NCBI RefSeq assembly: GCF_901875305.1
Contig: NZ_CABFLY010000003.1
Coordinates: forward strand, 1 to 64,000
DNA length: 64,000 nt
Origin: Rothia mucilaginosa
Lineage (GTDB): Bacteria > Actinomycetota > Actinomycetes > Actinomycetales > Micrococcaceae
Direction of reading: 5' to 3'
Each line of letters begins with the position of its first letter. Position 1 is the stretch's first letter. The translations under genes and the position numbers were made by a program. The notes under the pieces were generated by a model. That model had not been told where the DNA came from. It saw only the letters and a list, made by a program, of their open reading frames with translations, and searched no databases. Shown piece by piece: positions 34,466 through 45,171 of this stretch.

Positions 34466-36151
34466 TTATGGGAAATGCATATTTATTTTATTGAATGTAT
34501 ATCGATGAGTTTTATCTGGTTTTACGGGAATACTCCGGTCCGGATATTCTTGTCTTTCTTCATTAAAAATTGCAGGATTGAAAAGCCTAGTATGAACAGG
34601 TAATTTGAATGTCTTACCCCTCCAAGTAATGTCGTTGATATCGATCTCAAATTTACTGTCAGATGATAGATGACCAAAACTGTAGTTATCTTCCTTGGCT
34701 GTGTATGAAAATAGAGCCCCGTAAGTTTTTACATTATTGGCAAAAGAAGGTGATTCTTCATAGAAAGACGCACCGTCGAATTTTGCGGAATGCATAAATG
34801 TAGACCCTACGAAACTAGATATTCCCCTGAAATGCGTCTCGCTGAAATCTGCAATATTTTCAAAGGTACATCCATGAAAAGTTACCAATCCGCAAAAGTT
34901 TGTTGTGCTGTAGTCGTAATCTAGGTAATCGTTAATCTTTGTCCGACTGCTGAAATATGCAGGGCCCTTGAAGACTACCTCTCTGAAATCTGTATATCTA
35001 AAGGTTGAAAATCGAAAATCTGCTTCTCCTTCAAAGATTGCTTTTTCGAATTTTGTATCGCTTGCAAAGGTTACTTTATAGAATTTTGCGTCACACTTAA
35101 AATTTGCTCCACTAAATTTTGCAGTTTCTTTAAATTTTGCTTTTGAAAAGTCTGCATGGTCATAGAATATAGCCTCCGAAAAATCTGAGTTTTCGAATAT
35201 TAGATTATTTAACGGGTAAAATATTGGCGCCTTTTTAAAATCGAATTCAAAATTACTCCAAGGACCAAGTTTTTTCTTTGGCAACACGTCGTATGACGAC
35301 TGCTCTTCAATGCTACCAAGGCGTTTGCTCATTTCAATAAAAATGGTCCGACGTAAATCTTGCTCTTCTTGATATTTTGAGATATTGTCTAGGTGATCTT
35401 CATTGAAATTTTCTGTAGCATATTTTCCCTGTTTATTATCTTTGCTGGTTTTGTAATCATTTTTGAAAATAAGAGAAGAATGGTTGGAATATTTTGATAT
35501 AAAGGTATTAACCTGAATATATTTCTGATTAATGGGTGACGTTCTGGGATTGTTATCTTTTTGTGTTTTTCCTTCAAGCTGGTCGATACATCCAGCGAGG
35601 GAAAATGGAGAACGTATGTAGGCACATAAATTATTGATAATAGTTTGTCCTTCATGCCGCGGATTAACACCATCTTTTTCTTTGGAACTATCAGAAATCC
35701 ACTCATCGACTAAGCCTACAAGAGTGTAAATACCGCCTAGGCGGATAACAGCTTTGTCATCTGCTAGTTGCTCAATAGCTTTTGCGTAGCGAGTTCGACG
35801 CTCTGCGTGTACCTGTCGTGTATGGTCATTGCTGTTCTTCTTAATGTCGTCCTCGACCTTGTGCCGGTCAATCCGGTTCTTCCAATCGGTCTGCAGAAGA
35901 GTCAGCATCGCGATGATACCGCCAGTTATGTAGAGAATGTGTAGACGAAGATCCGCAATTGCTTTGCCTTCAGGGTACTTATCATTTTCACTAGGTGGGA
36001 TAAGCAGATTTAAGAGACACAGAAAGGGGGCTCTCCATAGAGGAACTGAGAGCGCAAGAATACCTCCCACCAGTCCTGACCAGAGGAGTAAGTGGAAGAA
36101 ATTTTTGATGTAGAAGGGCTGTTCTTCAACCTGGTTATCTTTGTCTGTCAA
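34466..36151 (-). CDS. Membrane-anchored pentapeptide-repeat protein 1 (AT-rich)
   Basis: A 561-residue protein. Two membrane spans occupy about 15-45 and 70-90. Next comes the island-wide module QVHAERRTRYAKAIEQLADD then VIRLGGIYTLVGLVDEW. A divergent spacer and a Pentapeptide_3-like right-handed helix (about 290-460) follow, with units such as ADFSKAKFKET and AKFSGANFKCD spaced 11 residues apart. A C-terminal cap reads GKTFKLPVHTRLFNPAIFNEE. Pentapeptide helices act as rigid scaffolds or protein-binding surfaces. No activity is known for this arrangement. The start is TTG with AGGAG upstream. Most of the gene is far more AT-rich than its paralogues, while the 5' end is closer to average. 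Confidence 0.85.
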   Translation of the reverse strand: MTDKDNQVEEQPFYIKNFFHLLLWSGLVGGILALSVPLWRAPFLCLLNLLIPPSENDKYPEGKAIADLRLHILYITGGIIAMLTLLQTDWKNRIDRHKVEDDIKKNSNDHTRQVHAERRTRYAKAIEQLADDKAVIRLGGIYTLVGLVDEWISDSSKEKDGVNPRHEGQTIINNLCAYIRSPFSLAGCIDQLEGKTQKDNNPRTSPINQKYIQVNTFISKYSNHSSLIFKNDYKTSKDNKQGKYATENFNEDHLDNISKYQEEQDLRRTIFIEMSKRLGSIEEQSSYDVLPKKKLGPWSNFEFDFKKAPIFYPLNNLIFENSDFSEAIFYDHADFSKAKFKETAKFSGANFKCDAKFYKVTFASDTKFEKAIFEGEADFRFSTFRYTDFREVVFKGPAYFSSRTKINDYLDYDYSTTNFCGLVTFHGCTFENIADFSETHFRGISSFVGSTFMHSAKFDGASFYEESPSFANNVKTYGALFSYTAKEDNYSFGHLSSDSKFEIDINDITWRGKTFKLPVHTRLFNPAIFNEERQEYPDRSIPVKPDKTHRYTFNKINMHFP

Positions 36152-36242
36152 TGGAATCTCCTGTCATCTTTGATATGGAATATCTATCCTATAGAGTAAC
36201 GTAAAAGCTGCTGGGCTTGGGCGGTTGTGGGTCAAAAGCAAG

Positions 36243-36274
36243 AACCCCGCCAGCGCTGGATGTGCGGGCGGGGT
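36243..36274 (-). terminator. Terminator after pentapeptide-repeat gene 2
   Basis: ACCCCGCC pairs with GGCGGGGT around a loop containing GCTGGATG, with T residues following on the minus strand. It is nearly identical to the hairpin at 38186. Confidence 0.85.
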
Positions 36275-36312
36275 CTTCGGGTTCTTCCCCGGCGGTGGGG
36301 GAGAACTAGGTT

Positions 36313-38085
36313 TTACTGTGCGGGCTCACTGAAGCGGGTGTAGTCCTGCTTCTCTTCGTCCCAGGAATCCGGGTCGTACAGCACCGCACCGAGAGGGAGA
36401 ACGAACGTTCTATTAAGAAGCGTTGCTGTACCGCAGCTGAAGCCGTGCCTGCTCTCCAGGCGCGCCTCAAACAGGTAATCCTGAGGATTCGCATGCGCCG
36501 AGAACCTGGCCCTCGGCAGTCGCCTCTCCAAAGCCTCAAAGGACGGCTTAACAAACATGAAGCTAGTCTGCCTGAAATCTGCCCGCTGACCGAACGTCGC
36601 ACCCTCGAAGTAGGCTCCCTCAAAGCTCACCCCGTTGAAGCTCACCGCCCGTGCAAACGTCACCTCACCAAAGCCGACACACGCCGTGAATGTCGCCTTA
36701 CTAAAGTCGGCATCCTGCGCGAAGGCCGCATGACCGAAGTCCGCGTACTGCGGGAGTTCCCTATCATAGCTCGTCCTCGGCTGCTCAATAAACGACGCCT
36801 GGCTAAACGTGGCGTCGCCGTCGAACTGAGCCCCACCAAAATCTGCGAGATGCATGAAGGACGCCCCGCTAAAGTCCGCCGCGCCCGCAAAGCTCGTGTC
36901 GAGGAACATCGCGGACTGCTTGGTGGCTATACCGGCAAAGCGCGCGGCCCCGCCGAAAAGCGAATCGGAGAATACCGCCGGGCGGTTGAAGACCGACGCG
37001 GCGAAGTGTGCTTCATCGTGGAACGTGGAGGCGGTGAATATTGCCTCTCCGCCGAAGGTGATCGCCGTGAAGCTGGCTATGCCCGCGGTGTTCAGGCGTG
37101 AGAAGTCGGCGTCGGCCTCGAAGGAAGCTACCCCAAAGTCGGCCGCAGCTGAAAAGACTGCGTCTGAGAAGTCAGTCTCGCCGGTGAAGTTCGCGCCGTG
37201 GAAGGATGCGTCAGCGGTGAACTGTGCCGCGGAGAAGCTGGTGTCACCGCGGAAGGTTGCGCCGGAGAAGTCCGCCGGGCCGTAGAAGGTCGCGGAGGCG
37301 AAATCGGCGTTCTCAATAGTCAGACCGTCGAGAGGGTAGAAGACGACAGCCCGGCTGAAATCGAACTCAAAACCGCTCCACGCGCCGGGGACAACAGCCA
37401 CCTCACCCTTCTCATTTTCGGTCAGGGTGCTGCTGCGCTTGCTCATCTCAACGAAGATGCTGCGGCGAACATCCTGCTCACCACGGAAAGCCGCCAGATC
37501 CGTATCGAAATCACCCGCATAGTTAGCGGGCGGCGTATCAGATTCAAAAGCTTCAGCCTTGAACGCCCGCGAGAACGGCGAACGAATATAAGCGCAGAGG
37601 GCATTGACGATGACCTGCCCCTCCTCCTGCCGCGCCTCAACGCTGAGCTGCTCGTCAGCGAGCCACTCATCCACCAGACCCGCAAGCGTGCTGATGGCGC
37701 TCGCACGGACTGCCGGGTTCGGATACGCCAGATGCTCAACTGCCTTGCTGTAACGGGTACGGCGCTCGGCGTGCACCCGCTGGGTGTGTTCCTGCTTGTC
37801 CAGAGCGCTCAATCGGTGGAACTCCCCAAGAAAGAGAACACCCAGCAGGGTGCCGGTGATGAAGAAAATGAACGGCTGAACCTCAAAGTAGGCGATGTCA
37901 GTGTCAAAGGTGAAAGGCATAAAACCCGCCGTGACAATGCCCAAGAGCGCGATAGCCCAAACCCAGGTGCGGAAGCTCGACAGCTTCCCTTTGAGGTTGC
38001 CGAACTGCGCGGCGAGCGGGAAAAACAGAATGACGACTGCGCAAGCTATCAGCCAAACCCACGCGGTGCTGGGTGTGAGATGCAT
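36313..38085 (-). CDS. Membrane-anchored pentapeptide-repeat protein 2
   Basis: A 590-residue protein. About three membrane spans lie in the first 95 residues. The shared helical module follows: QRVHAERRTRYSKAVEHLAY then STLAGLVDEWLADEQ. After an ISFVEMSKR-like segment (RRSIFVEMSKRSS), about 20 eleven-residue units such as ADFSGATFRGD and TSFSAAQFTAD form a long right-handed beta helix. The C-terminal cap LLNRTFVLPLGAVLYDPDSW closes it. It is close to gene 3 over the repeat region, at both protein and DNA level, but has an N-terminal membrane anchor that gene 3 lacks. GACAGGAGAACC precedes the ATG. Function unknown. Confidence 0.87.
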   Translation of the reverse strand: MHLTPSTAWVWLIACAVVILFFPLAAQFGNLKGKLSSFRTWVWAIALLGIVTAGFMPFTFDTDIAYFEVQPFIFFITGTLLGVLFLGEFHRLSALDKQEHTQRVHAERRTRYSKAVEHLAYPNPAVRASAISTLAGLVDEWLADEQLSVEARQEEGQVIVNALCAYIRSPFSRAFKAEAFESDTPPANYAGDFDTDLAAFRGEQDVRRSIFVEMSKRSSTLTENEKGEVAVVPGAWSGFEFDFSRAVVFYPLDGLTIENADFASATFYGPADFSGATFRGDTSFSAAQFTADASFHGANFTGETDFSDAVFSAAADFGVASFEADADFSRLNTAGIASFTAITFGGEAIFTASTFHDEAHFAASVFNRPAVFSDSLFGGAARFAGIATKQSAMFLDTSFAGAADFSGASFMHLADFGGAQFDGDATFSQASFIEQPRTSYDRELPQYADFGHAAFAQDADFSKATFTACVGFGEVTFARAVSFNGVSFEGAYFEGATFGQRADFRQTSFMFVKPSFEALERRLPRARFSAHANPQDYLFEARLESRHGFSCGTATLLNRTFVLPLGAVLYDPDSWDEEKQDYTRFSEPAQ

Positions 38086-38185
38086 GTGGTTCTCCTGTCA
38101 TCGTTGAAAGGACCGAGTCATATTCAGCATAGTTCAACGGTGCTTTTCGGGAGCCTATTGGCGTATATATTGCGGGCATACACGA

Positions 38186-38220
38186 AGACCCCGCCAGAGC
38201 TGGATGCACGGGCGGGGTCT
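38186..38220 (-). terminator. Terminator after pentapeptide-repeat gene 3
   Basis: AGACCCCGCC is an exact inverted repeat of GGCGGGGTCT, with the loop containing GCTGGATG as at 36243. Confidence 0.87.
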
Positions 38221-38256
38221 GTGGGAGCTTCCCCGACGGCGGGGGAGAGCTAGGTT

Positions 38257-39906
38257 TTACTGCGCAGGCTCACTGATGCGGGTGTAGTCCTGCTTCTCTT
38301 CGTCCCAGGAATCCGGGTCGTATAGCACAGCGCCAATAGGGAGAACGAACGTTCTATTAAGAAGCTGCGCCTCGCCGCAGCTGAAACCGTGCGGGCTCTC
38401 CGGGCGCACCTCGAACAAGTAACCCTGCGGATCCGCTTGCACCGAGAACCGGGCACTCTTCTGTTGACCCTCCGAGTCCCAAAAAGACGGCTCAGCGTAC
38501 GCGAATCTAGTCTGCCTAAAATCAGCCTTCTGACTGAACTTCGCATCCGCAAAGTAGGCTCCCGCAAAGTTCGCCCCGTTAAAGCTCACCACCCCCGCGA
38601 ACGTCGCCCTACCGAAGCCGACAAATGCCGTGAATGTCGCCTTACTAAAGTCGGCGCCCTGCGCGAATGCCGCGTTAGCGAAGTTCGCGTACTGCGGGAA
38701 GTCCATGTCATAGCTCGTCCTTATAACCGCAAAAAAACTCGACCGGCTGAACATGGCGTCGCCGTCGAACCGCGCCCCACTAAAATCCGCGTACTGCGTG
38801 AAGGTCGCCCCGCTAAAGTCCGCCGCGCTCGCAAAGCGTACGTTGCTGAACACTGCGGTCTGCTTGGTGGCTATACCAGCAAAGCGTGCGGCCCCGCCGA
38901 ACAGCGACTTGGAGAACACCGCCGGGCGGTTGAAGACCGACGCGGCGAAGTGTGCCTCATCGTGGAACGTGGAGGCGGTAAATACTGCCTCTCCGCCGAA
39001 GGTGACCGCCGCGAAGCTGGCTATGCCTGCGGTGTTTAAGCGTGAGAAGTCGGCGTCGGACTCGAAGGAAGCTACCCCGAAGTCGGCCGCAGCTGAGAAG
39101 ACCACATCTGAGAAGTCAACCTCGCCGGTGAAGGTCACGGTTGCGAAGCTTGCCGCGTCCGCAAAACGTGCCCCGCCGAATTCTGCCGCGCCCGCGAAGT
39201 GTGCGGCGCTGAACCCCACCCAGTCGTTGAAGTTCGCGCCATGGAAGGATGCGTCGGCCGTGAACTGTGCCGCGGAAAAGCTGGTGTCACCGCGGAAGGT
39301 TGCGCCGAAGAAATCCGCCGGACCGTAGAAGGTTGCGGAGGCGAAATCGGCGTTCTGGAAGTGCAGCTGCCGTAGCGGGTAGAAGATGGGTGCACCGCTA
39401 AAGTCGAAGCGCAAATCAGACCACGTCGGCGATATTGGCGGTAGCGTGCGCTGGCTCTTCTTATAGCCTGCCTTGCTGCTTTCGGCGGCGGCGAGGCGGC
39501 GGCTGAACTCCATGAAGACTGTGCGGCGCACTAACTGCTCCTCGCGTAGTGCCACCTGATCGCGCGCGAAGTTACCTTCGTACCCTTCGGGGGCCTCGTC
39601 TGCTTCTAGGACTTGCCGTTTCTGCGCGAGGGGGTAGGGCGCGCGGATGCACCCGGTCAGCGCGTCGATAATGGTCTGGGCTTCTTCACGGCGTACCTGC
39701 TCGGGGAGGGAAGTGTCGGTGAGCCATCCGTCCGCGAGGTTTACGAGCGTGTACGCCCCGCCGAGGCGTACGGCGGGCTGGTGTCCGTCGAGGAATTGTT
39801 CGAGGGCGTGCGTGTAGCGTTCGTGCCGCTTGGCCTGCCTCTGCTGGATGCGTTCCGGGGTGTTTTTGCATTGCCGTAGCGCGGTGAAGAGTTTGTTGAG
39901 GTTCAT
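38257..39906 (-). CDS. Soluble pentapeptide-repeat protein 3
   Basis: A 549-residue paralogue without membrane spans. It starts with a basic helix (MNLNKLFTALRQCKNTPERI), goes directly into the shared module KRHERYTHALEQFLDG then VRLGGAYTLVNLADGW, then RRTVFMEFSRRLAAAE, a long eleven-residue-period repeat helix, and the cap LLNRTFVLPIGAVLYDPDSW. Compared with gene 2 it has 33 extra residues after GANF, exactly three repeat units. GGAAGGACAC upstream supports the start. Gene 2 and this gene share long stretches of almost identical DNA, so recent duplication or gene conversion is likely. Confidence 0.87.
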   Translation of the reverse strand: MNLNKLFTALRQCKNTPERIQQRQAKRHERYTHALEQFLDGHQPAVRLGGAYTLVNLADGWLTDTSLPEQVRREEAQTIIDALTGCIRAPYPLAQKRQVLEADEAPEGYEGNFARDQVALREEQLVRRTVFMEFSRRLAAAESSKAGYKKSQRTLPPISPTWSDLRFDFSGAPIFYPLRQLHFQNADFASATFYGPADFFGATFRGDTSFSAAQFTADASFHGANFNDWVGFSAAHFAGAAEFGGARFADAASFATVTFTGEVDFSDVVFSAAADFGVASFESDADFSRLNTAGIASFAAVTFGGEAVFTASTFHDEAHFAASVFNRPAVFSKSLFGGAARFAGIATKQTAVFSNVRFASAADFSGATFTQYADFSGARFDGDAMFSRSSFFAVIRTSYDMDFPQYANFANAAFAQGADFSKATFTAFVGFGRATFAGVVSFNGANFAGAYFADAKFSQKADFRQTRFAYAEPSFWDSEGQQKSARFSVQADPQGYLFEVRPESPHGFSCGEAQLLNRTFVLPIGAVLYDPDSWDEEKQDYTRISEPAQ

Positions 39907-39992
39907 GGTGGTGTGTCCTTCCTGCTCCGGTGCTGGCTTATATCCAGCATAGGGGAGAGCCTCACCCTGGCGCTCGCCCTGGGTAAAAGAAA

Positions 39993-40027
39993 AAGCCCCG
40001 CCTGCACGGGATGTGCAGGCGGAGCTT
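39993..40027 (-). terminator. Terminator after the polytopic membrane protein gene
   Basis: AAGCCCCGCCTGCAC pairs with GTGCAGGCGGAGCTT with one mismatch and a five-base loop. T residues follow on the minus strand. Confidence 0.85.
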
Positions 40028-40065
40028 ACTAATTTATAGAATATTCTCAGTTTCGAGATTATCTT

Positions 40066-41676
40066 TCACTCATTCTGTCCCAAAGGAAAGGAAGAGACAT
40101 AGAAAGGTGACGTATTTATATATACACATTTTCCACTATTTGAGTTATACCAATGTTTTGATTTATTAAATTTTTCAACATGGTATCCTTCTGATATTTT
40201 TACATGAGTTTCAACGAGTTTGTTTAGATATCGATTTCCATCTTCCGCTGGGTGTGTGTATTTTCCTGTAGATTCATCGCGTGAAGGTGAAAATATATGT
40301 ATCGATGAGTCTTTTGAAGATACAATAATGCCAAACGCAATAGATTCAGATGAGTTGGGCTTATCCAGAAAAGCGCATGAAAACCGTGCATTTTCAGAGG
40401 TGTTGTGAATTACAGAGGGGGATGAAATGGCTTTGCCTAGGAAGGACGAGTTTTCTATGGATGAAATAATCGTATGCTTGTTAAATAAGACTGAGGATAT
40501 TATGGCAAAAAACAATAGGACCTTGAGACATGATGAGTATAATATTTTTTTTACTTTTGCAGGGTTGGCTGACTTTCTTGAGAGCATATATATGCTTGCA
40601 TTTAAGTATGCCATGGCTGAAAATGCTAGAATGCACATGAATACGGGTGGCGAATTTTGTAATCCCAGGATAATGACAAATATGGCTTCAATGATTATAA
40701 TTAATAGAACTGTAATAAGATGGTATGGAATTACTGTAAGAACGCGGATAAATTTCTGTGTATCGGTTGATGAATCGCTTATGGGTATGAGGGGCTGTTT
40801 TTTCATAAGACGAATAATGGAGTTTCTTAGAGATTCAAAAGGGTGGCTGTTTTGGATTAGTCTGAAGCCTCTATATAGGATGGACAGGGCTAAAGGAGGA
40901 AGAAAAGCAGAATAGAATATAAGCGCTAGCATAAACACAAAAGAAATCCACTCGTATTTAGCGTACGCAAATTCAGTTGCCGTGAGATGAAACGCAAGAC
41001 CGATGTCGCGGTCCATCAACATTATATTTTGAATTAATATAAACGTGAAGGATATTGCAATAATTATTGGTACTGATTGTGATGCGGATTTAAGCTTTTC
41101 GAATGGGGTTTGAGATTGTATTTTTTCTTTATTAAGAAAGTCTTTGTTGATTGATTGATTCTCTAGTTTGTGGATTTTTCGATAGAAAGTATATGCTAAT
41201 GTAGGCAGAAGGGGTATTAGGGTAAATAATATTATAAGGAGATAATAGGTGCTAGGGATTTCGGGTTCACCAAGGACTGTGATTGCTGATAAGTAGGCAA
41301 ATAGAGGGGCGAAGAAAGAATTCACGGCCTGTGTAATAGTATTAATATTTATATCGATTTTATCTAGATGTTTTTTAAAAACTTTCCAAATCAAAAAAAT
41401 AGTTTTTGGGAAAATTATGCATAGAGCAAAAGGGGTTAAGATGAATACAATAAGTGTTGAAATATCAAAAGGGATTCTAAAGCGAGAGATATTAATATAT
41501 ATAATCCCTAAAGTTAATGCTGTAGCGATTGATGAGAGTCTCCAGTCTATATTATTTTCTGGCCTGCAGAGTAAATGTGTCTTCTGAGGTGAACGGGAGG
41601 GTCTGTGAATTCTACTTATGAAGGGTCTGTGAAATTTATTCGAGGTTTTCTGTAGTGAGGCTTTTTGTGTGGGCAT
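40066..41676 (-). CDS. AT-rich polytopic membrane protein of the pentapeptide island
   Basis: A 536-residue protein of unknown family. A basic N-terminus (1-45) precedes about ten membrane spans to residue 420, with a charged cytoplasmic loop rich in Lys and Asn in the middle. The C-terminal 115 residues are soluble and contain two cysteines and HWYNSNSGKCVYIN. The DNA is markedly AT-rich, unlike most of the window. ATG 41676 is chosen because the same GACAGGAGAACCTC leader that precedes the pentapeptide genes lies just upstream. The longer reading frame to 41805 lacks support. The shared leader suggests joint regulation with the pentapeptide genes. Confidence 0.8.
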   Translation of the reverse strand: MPTQKASLQKTSNKFHRPFISRIHRPSRSPQKTHLLCRPENNIDWRLSSIATALTLGIIYINISRFRIPFDISTLIVFILTPFALCIIFPKTIFLIWKVFKKHLDKIDININTITQAVNSFFAPLFAYLSAITVLGEPEIPSTYYLLIILFTLIPLLPTLAYTFYRKIHKLENQSINKDFLNKEKIQSQTPFEKLKSASQSVPIIIAISFTFILIQNIMLMDRDIGLAFHLTATEFAYAKYEWISFVFMLALIFYSAFLPPLALSILYRGFRLIQNSHPFESLRNSIIRLMKKQPLIPISDSSTDTQKFIRVLTVIPYHLITVLLIIIIEAIFVIILGLQNSPPVFMCILAFSAMAYLNASIYMLSRKSANPAKVKKILYSSCLKVLLFFAIISSVLFNKHTIISSIENSSFLGKAISSPSVIHNTSENARFSCAFLDKPNSSESIAFGIIVSSKDSSIHIFSPSRDESTGKYTHPAEDGNRYLNKLVETHVKISEGYHVEKFNKSKHWYNSNSGKCVYINTSPFYVSSFPLGQNE

Positions 41677-41823
41677 GAGGTTCTCCTGTCTACTTTGAGA
41701 GGATATGGTCCTAACCAGCATACGGCAGGCGGGTAGCCTCAAGCCATAGGTGAAGGTTAGGGAATTACGGACCGGACAGGCAGAGATGTCCCATAAAGTG
41801 AGCAATGGAGTTTGCGAACAGAT

Positions 41824-41935
41824 CCTCTATATACAAGAGGAACAAACCCCCGGGATCTCGGGTGGGTGCCTGCAGCTGAGGCACCTGCGCGAAGTGCACC
41901 CCTAGCAACGCTGCTAGAGGTCTAGTTTCCAGACC
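41824..41935. other. Array of six consecutive hairpins, candidate structured RNA
   Basis: Six hairpins follow one another: CCTCT/AGAGG (41824-41840), ACCC/GGGT (41846-41867), GGTGCCT/AGGCACC (41865-41885), TGCGC/GTGCA (41886-41898), ACCCCTAGC/GCTAGAGGT (41898-41921) and GGTCT/AGACC (41919-41935). Neighbouring stems touch or overlap by a few bases. I cannot match this to tRNA, tmRNA, RNase P or a riboswitch. Either strand could be transcribed. Confidence 0.5.
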
Positions 41936-42238
41936 CAAAAATCACCCCACACACCCTATATAAGGTGCCCCTGCACCACCTCCCGGCACCTCTCGCACCT
42001 CAATTTTTTGGGTTTTTCGCCCCCTTTTCCCCCCTTTTTTAAAAATTTTTTCGCCCCGGCGGCTCAACACTGTCCGCCGTGCGCTGAATCGCCGCTCCGC
42101 ACCCTCGCGCCACCCAAAAACCCCGGAATTCCGCGGCAAAACTGCCCATTCGCGCCTCGTCGCAGCCCCAAAATCGCCCGCAAAACACCGCCTCGGAACC
42201 CCGAAAAACCCAACCCTCACGCCCCTCCACATAAAAAA
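41936..42238. other. Noncoding pyrimidine-rich region upstream of dnaK
   Basis: No gene is visible. The segment 42000-42055 is composed of long T and C runs, followed by C-rich sequence. It leads into the dnaK promoter. Confidence 0.5.
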
Positions 42239-42259
42239 GTTGAGTAAAGTTCGCTCAAC
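42239..42259. promoter_or_regulatory. HAIR element 1 (HspR box) upstream of dnaK
   Basis: GTTGAGT-N7-GCTCAAC is an exact inverted repeat with the spacing of the HspR box (CTTGAGT-N7-ACTCAAG). It lies immediately upstream of the -35 element. Confidence 0.85.
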
Positions 42260-42263
42260 TCTA

Positions 42264-42292
42264 TTGACACCCCAGCTGGGGGAGTGCATACT
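42264..42292 (+). promoter_or_regulatory. dnaK promoter
   Basis: TTGACA at 42264-42269 and CATACT at 42287-42292 are 17 bases apart, with an extended TG before the -10 box. Confidence 0.75.
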
Positions 42293-42311
42293 TGAGTACA
42301 TGAGGCTCAAG
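42291..42311. promoter_or_regulatory. HAIR element 2 (HspR box) upstream of dnaK
   Basis: CTTGAGT-N7-GCTCAAG is an exact inverted repeat and close to the HspR consensus. It overlaps the end of the -10 box and the transcription start, so bound HspR would block initiation. Confidence 0.9.
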
Positions 42312-42412
42312 GAGCCGCGCAGACCACCCCACACGGGACGGCACGCGCAGCACCAACCGCCTCCGAAAATTTCAAACTAACCCGCCTCGCATTAGAAGAA
42401 GCGGGGCACTAA

Positions 42413-44266
<1,854 letters not shown>

Positions 44267-44268
44267 TC

Positions 44269-44847
44269 ATGGCTGAGCAGGAAAACACCACCCCCGACCC
44301 GCTGGAGGAGGCGTTCAACGCCCCCGCAGCGGAAGGCCACCCCGAAGCTGAATCGGCCGAAAGCCCCGAGGAAGCTGCGGAAGCCGTCGAGGCTGAGCTC
44401 CAGGACGCTGTAGAAGCAGAATCCGCTGATGCGGCACTCGCCGCCGAGCGCCTGGACTCCCTGCTTCGCCTGCAGGCCGAGTTCACTAACTTCAAGAACC
44501 GCACCGCCCGCGAAAAGGAGCAGTTGCGAGGCTTCGTAACCAGTGAACTGGTGACCGCGCTGCTGCCGGTGCTCGACGATATCGACGCCGCACGCAAGCA
44601 CGGCGACCTGCAGGAAGGCCCCTTCGCCTCCATCGCCGCTAAGCTCGAAGAGCTGCTCGGCAAGCAGGGCGTGGAGCGCTTCGGTGAAGTAGGCGACGCC
44701 TTCGACCCGAACATCCACGAAGCAGTGCTCCAGCAACCCACCGACGAGGTGGCTGAGGACCACATCTCCATGGTTCTGCGTTACGGTTACCGCGTGAACG
44801 ACCGCGTGGTTCGTACCGCTCAGGTGGCTGTGGCCGTCGCACCGTAA
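44269..44847 (+). CDS. grpE: Nucleotide exchange factor GrpE
   Basis: A 192-residue DnaK partner. The first 60 residues are acidic and unstructured, followed by the long dimer helix LLRLQAEFTNFKNRTAREKEQ and the beta domain containing PNIHEAVLQQPTDEV and VLRYGYRVNDRVVRTAQVAV, split VLRYGYRVNDRV and VRTAQVAVAV. It removes ADP from DnaK. It is translationally close to dnaK (two-base gap) and is followed by a strong terminator, so it ends the first heat-shock transcript. Confidence 0.96.
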   Translation: MAEQENTTPDPLEEAFNAPAAEGHPEAESAESPEEAAEAVEAELQDAVEAESADAALAAERLDSLLRLQAEFTNFKNRTAREKEQLRGFVTSELVTALLPVLDDIDAARKHGDLQEGPFASIAAKLEELLGKQGVERFGEVGDAFDPNIHEAVLQQPTDEVAEDHISMVLRYGYRVNDRVVRTAQVAVAVAP

Positions 44848-44882
44848 GGTGACCGGTCAGCATCAGCTGAATAACTAACGAC

Positions 44883-44926
44883 GGGCGGGCGCTCTCCCAG
44901 ACGGGGGAGCGCCCGCCCTGTTGTTT
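44883..44926 (+). terminator. Terminator after grpE
   Basis: GGGCGGGCGCTCTCCC pairs with GGGGGAGCGCCCGCCC, followed by a T-rich TGTTGTTTG. Confidence 0.88.
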
Positions 44927-45055
44927 GTCTAAGCTGTTCTGCCTGGGCCGTTTTGCCTGGGCTGATTTACTCGGGTTGTCTGTCGGGACTGTAGCGAGTT
45001 GCGGTGCGGTGAAGGGGCTTGTGATAGCACTATTTTTAGCTCACCCTCTTCCAAA

Positions 45056-45085
45056 ATTGAGTCAAGTAGACTAAACTTTTATATA
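45056..45085 (+). promoter_or_regulatory. dnaJ promoter with degenerate HAIR element
   Basis: TTGAGT at 45057-45062 and TATATA at 45080-45085 form a promoter with a 17-base spacer. TTGAGT-N7-ACTAAA over the same -35 box matches the HspR site at 11 of 12 half-site positions. Confidence 0.65.
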
Positions 45086-45171
45086 GAGCATTAAGACAAG
45101 AACGTGGTGCCCTGCTAGCCGTCCCGTAACCGAGGAGGGCGGCGCATCACCACGAGAGGAGAAGCAAACAC

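Noticed and set aside
34413..41676. Prophage or integrative element
   Set aside because: No integrase, attachment site, terminase or structural gene is present. The island is bounded by ordinary genes.
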